Assembly (NCBI GenBank): GCA_002332755.1
Contig: DDBO01000078.1
Location: forward strand, 1 to 15,561
Origin: Bacteroidales bacterium UBA2030
GTDB taxonomy: Bacteria; Bacteroidota; Bacteroidia; Bacteroidales; TTA-H9
Direction of reading: 5' to 3'
DNA: 15,561 bases
Made by a program: the position numbers and the translations under genes. Below are positions 14,858 through 15,561 of the stretch, one piece after another. The stretch's first letter is position 1, and each line of letters starts with the position of its first letter. The notes beneath the pieces were generated by a model. It made no database searches and was not told the DNA's origin. It saw only the letters and a list, made by a program, of their open reading frames with translations.

Positions 14858-15561
14858 ATGACAAGAGATAATAAAGTTTTTGAAATCATTGAACTGGAAC
14901 GCAAAAGGCAAACCGAGGGCATAGAGCTAATTGCCTCGGAAAATTTCGTAAGTCCACAGGTATTGGAAGCCATGGGTTCGGTGATGACAAATAAATATGC
15001 GGAAGGATATCCTGGCAAGCGTTATTATGGTGGTTGCCAGTATGTAGATATGACCGAACAGCTGGCTATCGATCGTCTGAAAGAGCTTTTCGGAGCCGAA
15101 TGGGCCAACGTTCAACCCCACAGTGGAGCACAGGCCAACATGGCTGTATTTCTGGCATGCCTGAAGCCCGGTGATACATTCATGGGTCTCGATCTTGCCC
15201 ACGGCGGTCACCTTTCACATGGATCACCGGTCAACTCTTCGGGTATACTTTATCGGCAGGTAGCTTATACCGTTGATGAAGAAACCGGCACCATCAACTA
15301 CGACCGCATGGAAGAAACTGCACTGCGCGAAAAGCCCAAGCTCATCATTGCCGGTGCTTCTGCTTACAGCCGCGACTGGGACTATGCCCGCATGCGCAGC
15401 ATTGCTGATAAAGTCGGGGCTATCCTCATGGCCGATATTGCCCACCCCGCAGGACTTATTGCCGGAAAATTATTGAACGATCCCCTGAAATATTGCCACA
15501 TTGTAACATCCACTACCCACAAGACCCTGCGCGGACCTCGTGGGGGTATTATTATGATGGG
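14858..15561 (+). CDS. glyA: Serine hydroxymethyltransferase (partial, 3' end beyond window)
   Basis: The first 234 codons of a pyridoxal-phosphate enzyme that interconverts serine and glycine with tetrahydrofolate, supplying one-carbon units. Visible signatures are IELIASENFVS near the N-terminus, TNKYAEGYPGKRYYGG, QPHSGAQAN, LAHGGHLSHG, MADIAHPAGLIAG and STTHKTLRGPRGG. K222 in that last motif is the expected PLP Schiff-base lysine. The family is about 415-430 residues, so roughly 45% is missing past the window edge; there is no internal frameshift. The ATG at 14858 gives the usual N-terminus. The 26 bases after korB hold no promoter or hairpin, so it is probably read from the korAB promoter. 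Confidence 0.96.
   Translation, partial: MTRDNKVFEIIELERKRQTEGIELIASENFVSPQVLEAMGSVMTNKYAEGYPGKRYYGGCQYVDMTEQLAIDRLKELFGAEWANVQPHSGAQANMAVFLACLKPGDTFMGLDLAHGGHLSHGSPVNSSGILYRQVAYTVDEETGTINYDRMEETALREKPKLIIAGASAYSRDWDYARMRSIADKVGAILMADIAHPAGLIAGKLLNDPLKYCHIVTSTTHKTLRGPRGGIIMM

Noticed and set aside
1..15561. CRISPR arrays, tRNA/rRNA genes, insertion sequences, prophage genes
   Set aside because: No regularly spaced repeats, RNA gene signatures, transposase or integrase motifs were seen on either strand.

Overview
The window looks like chromosomal DNA of an anaerobic member of the Bacteroidota, probably Bacteroidales or a close relative. Three things support this. A secreted protein ends in what looks like a type IX secretion (Por) sorting domain. 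Several intergenic regions carry the Bacteroidota -7 promoter motif TAnnTTTG, and most genes lack Shine-Dalgarno sequences. Central 2-oxoacid oxidation uses a ferredoxin-dependent enzyme rather than a dehydrogenase complex. I see no rRNA, tRNA, CRISPR array, insertion sequence or other sign of recent transfer. No gene-free stretch exceeds 300 bases; the longest is 262 bases (11658-11919).

Layout: (1) 67-4428, minus strand: a translationally coupled three-gene signalling operon. It holds a TPR-PAS hybrid histidine kinase with its own receiver, a short two-helix membrane histidine kinase, and a stand-alone receiver protein. No DNA-binding output domain is encoded. (2) 4552-6250, plus strand: a phosphoglucosamine mutase (glmM type), then an 86-residue very basic protein that looks like a ribbon-helix-helix DNA binder with a sliding-clamp-binding pentapeptide near its C-terminus. 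(3) 6237-6860, minus strand: recR, overlapping the small gene tail to tail by 14 bases. (4) 6968-9015, plus strand: a secreted MORN-variant repeat protein, then dnaN (beta clamp) with its own promoter and a strong terminator. (5) 9096-11657, minus strand: a secreted CotH-kinase/lamin-tail protein, downstream of a small 2[4Fe-4S] ferredoxin and separated from it by a terminator. (6) 11920-15561, plus strand: korA-korB (2-oxoacid:ferredoxin oxidoreductase) and the first two thirds of glyA, probably one transcript. glyA runs off the window.

Functional links: the small ferredoxin and KorAB diverge from one 262-base control region, which fits an enzyme and its electron carrier. That region contains a perfect 12-base palindrome identical to the core of the PurR/LacI-family operator. 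RecR, DnaN and the small basic protein all relate, or may relate, to DNA replication and repair, though they are not in one operon. Most genes are ordinary housekeeping genes. The least explained items are the 86-residue basic protein, the output-less phosphorelay operon and the secreted CotH-type kinase.
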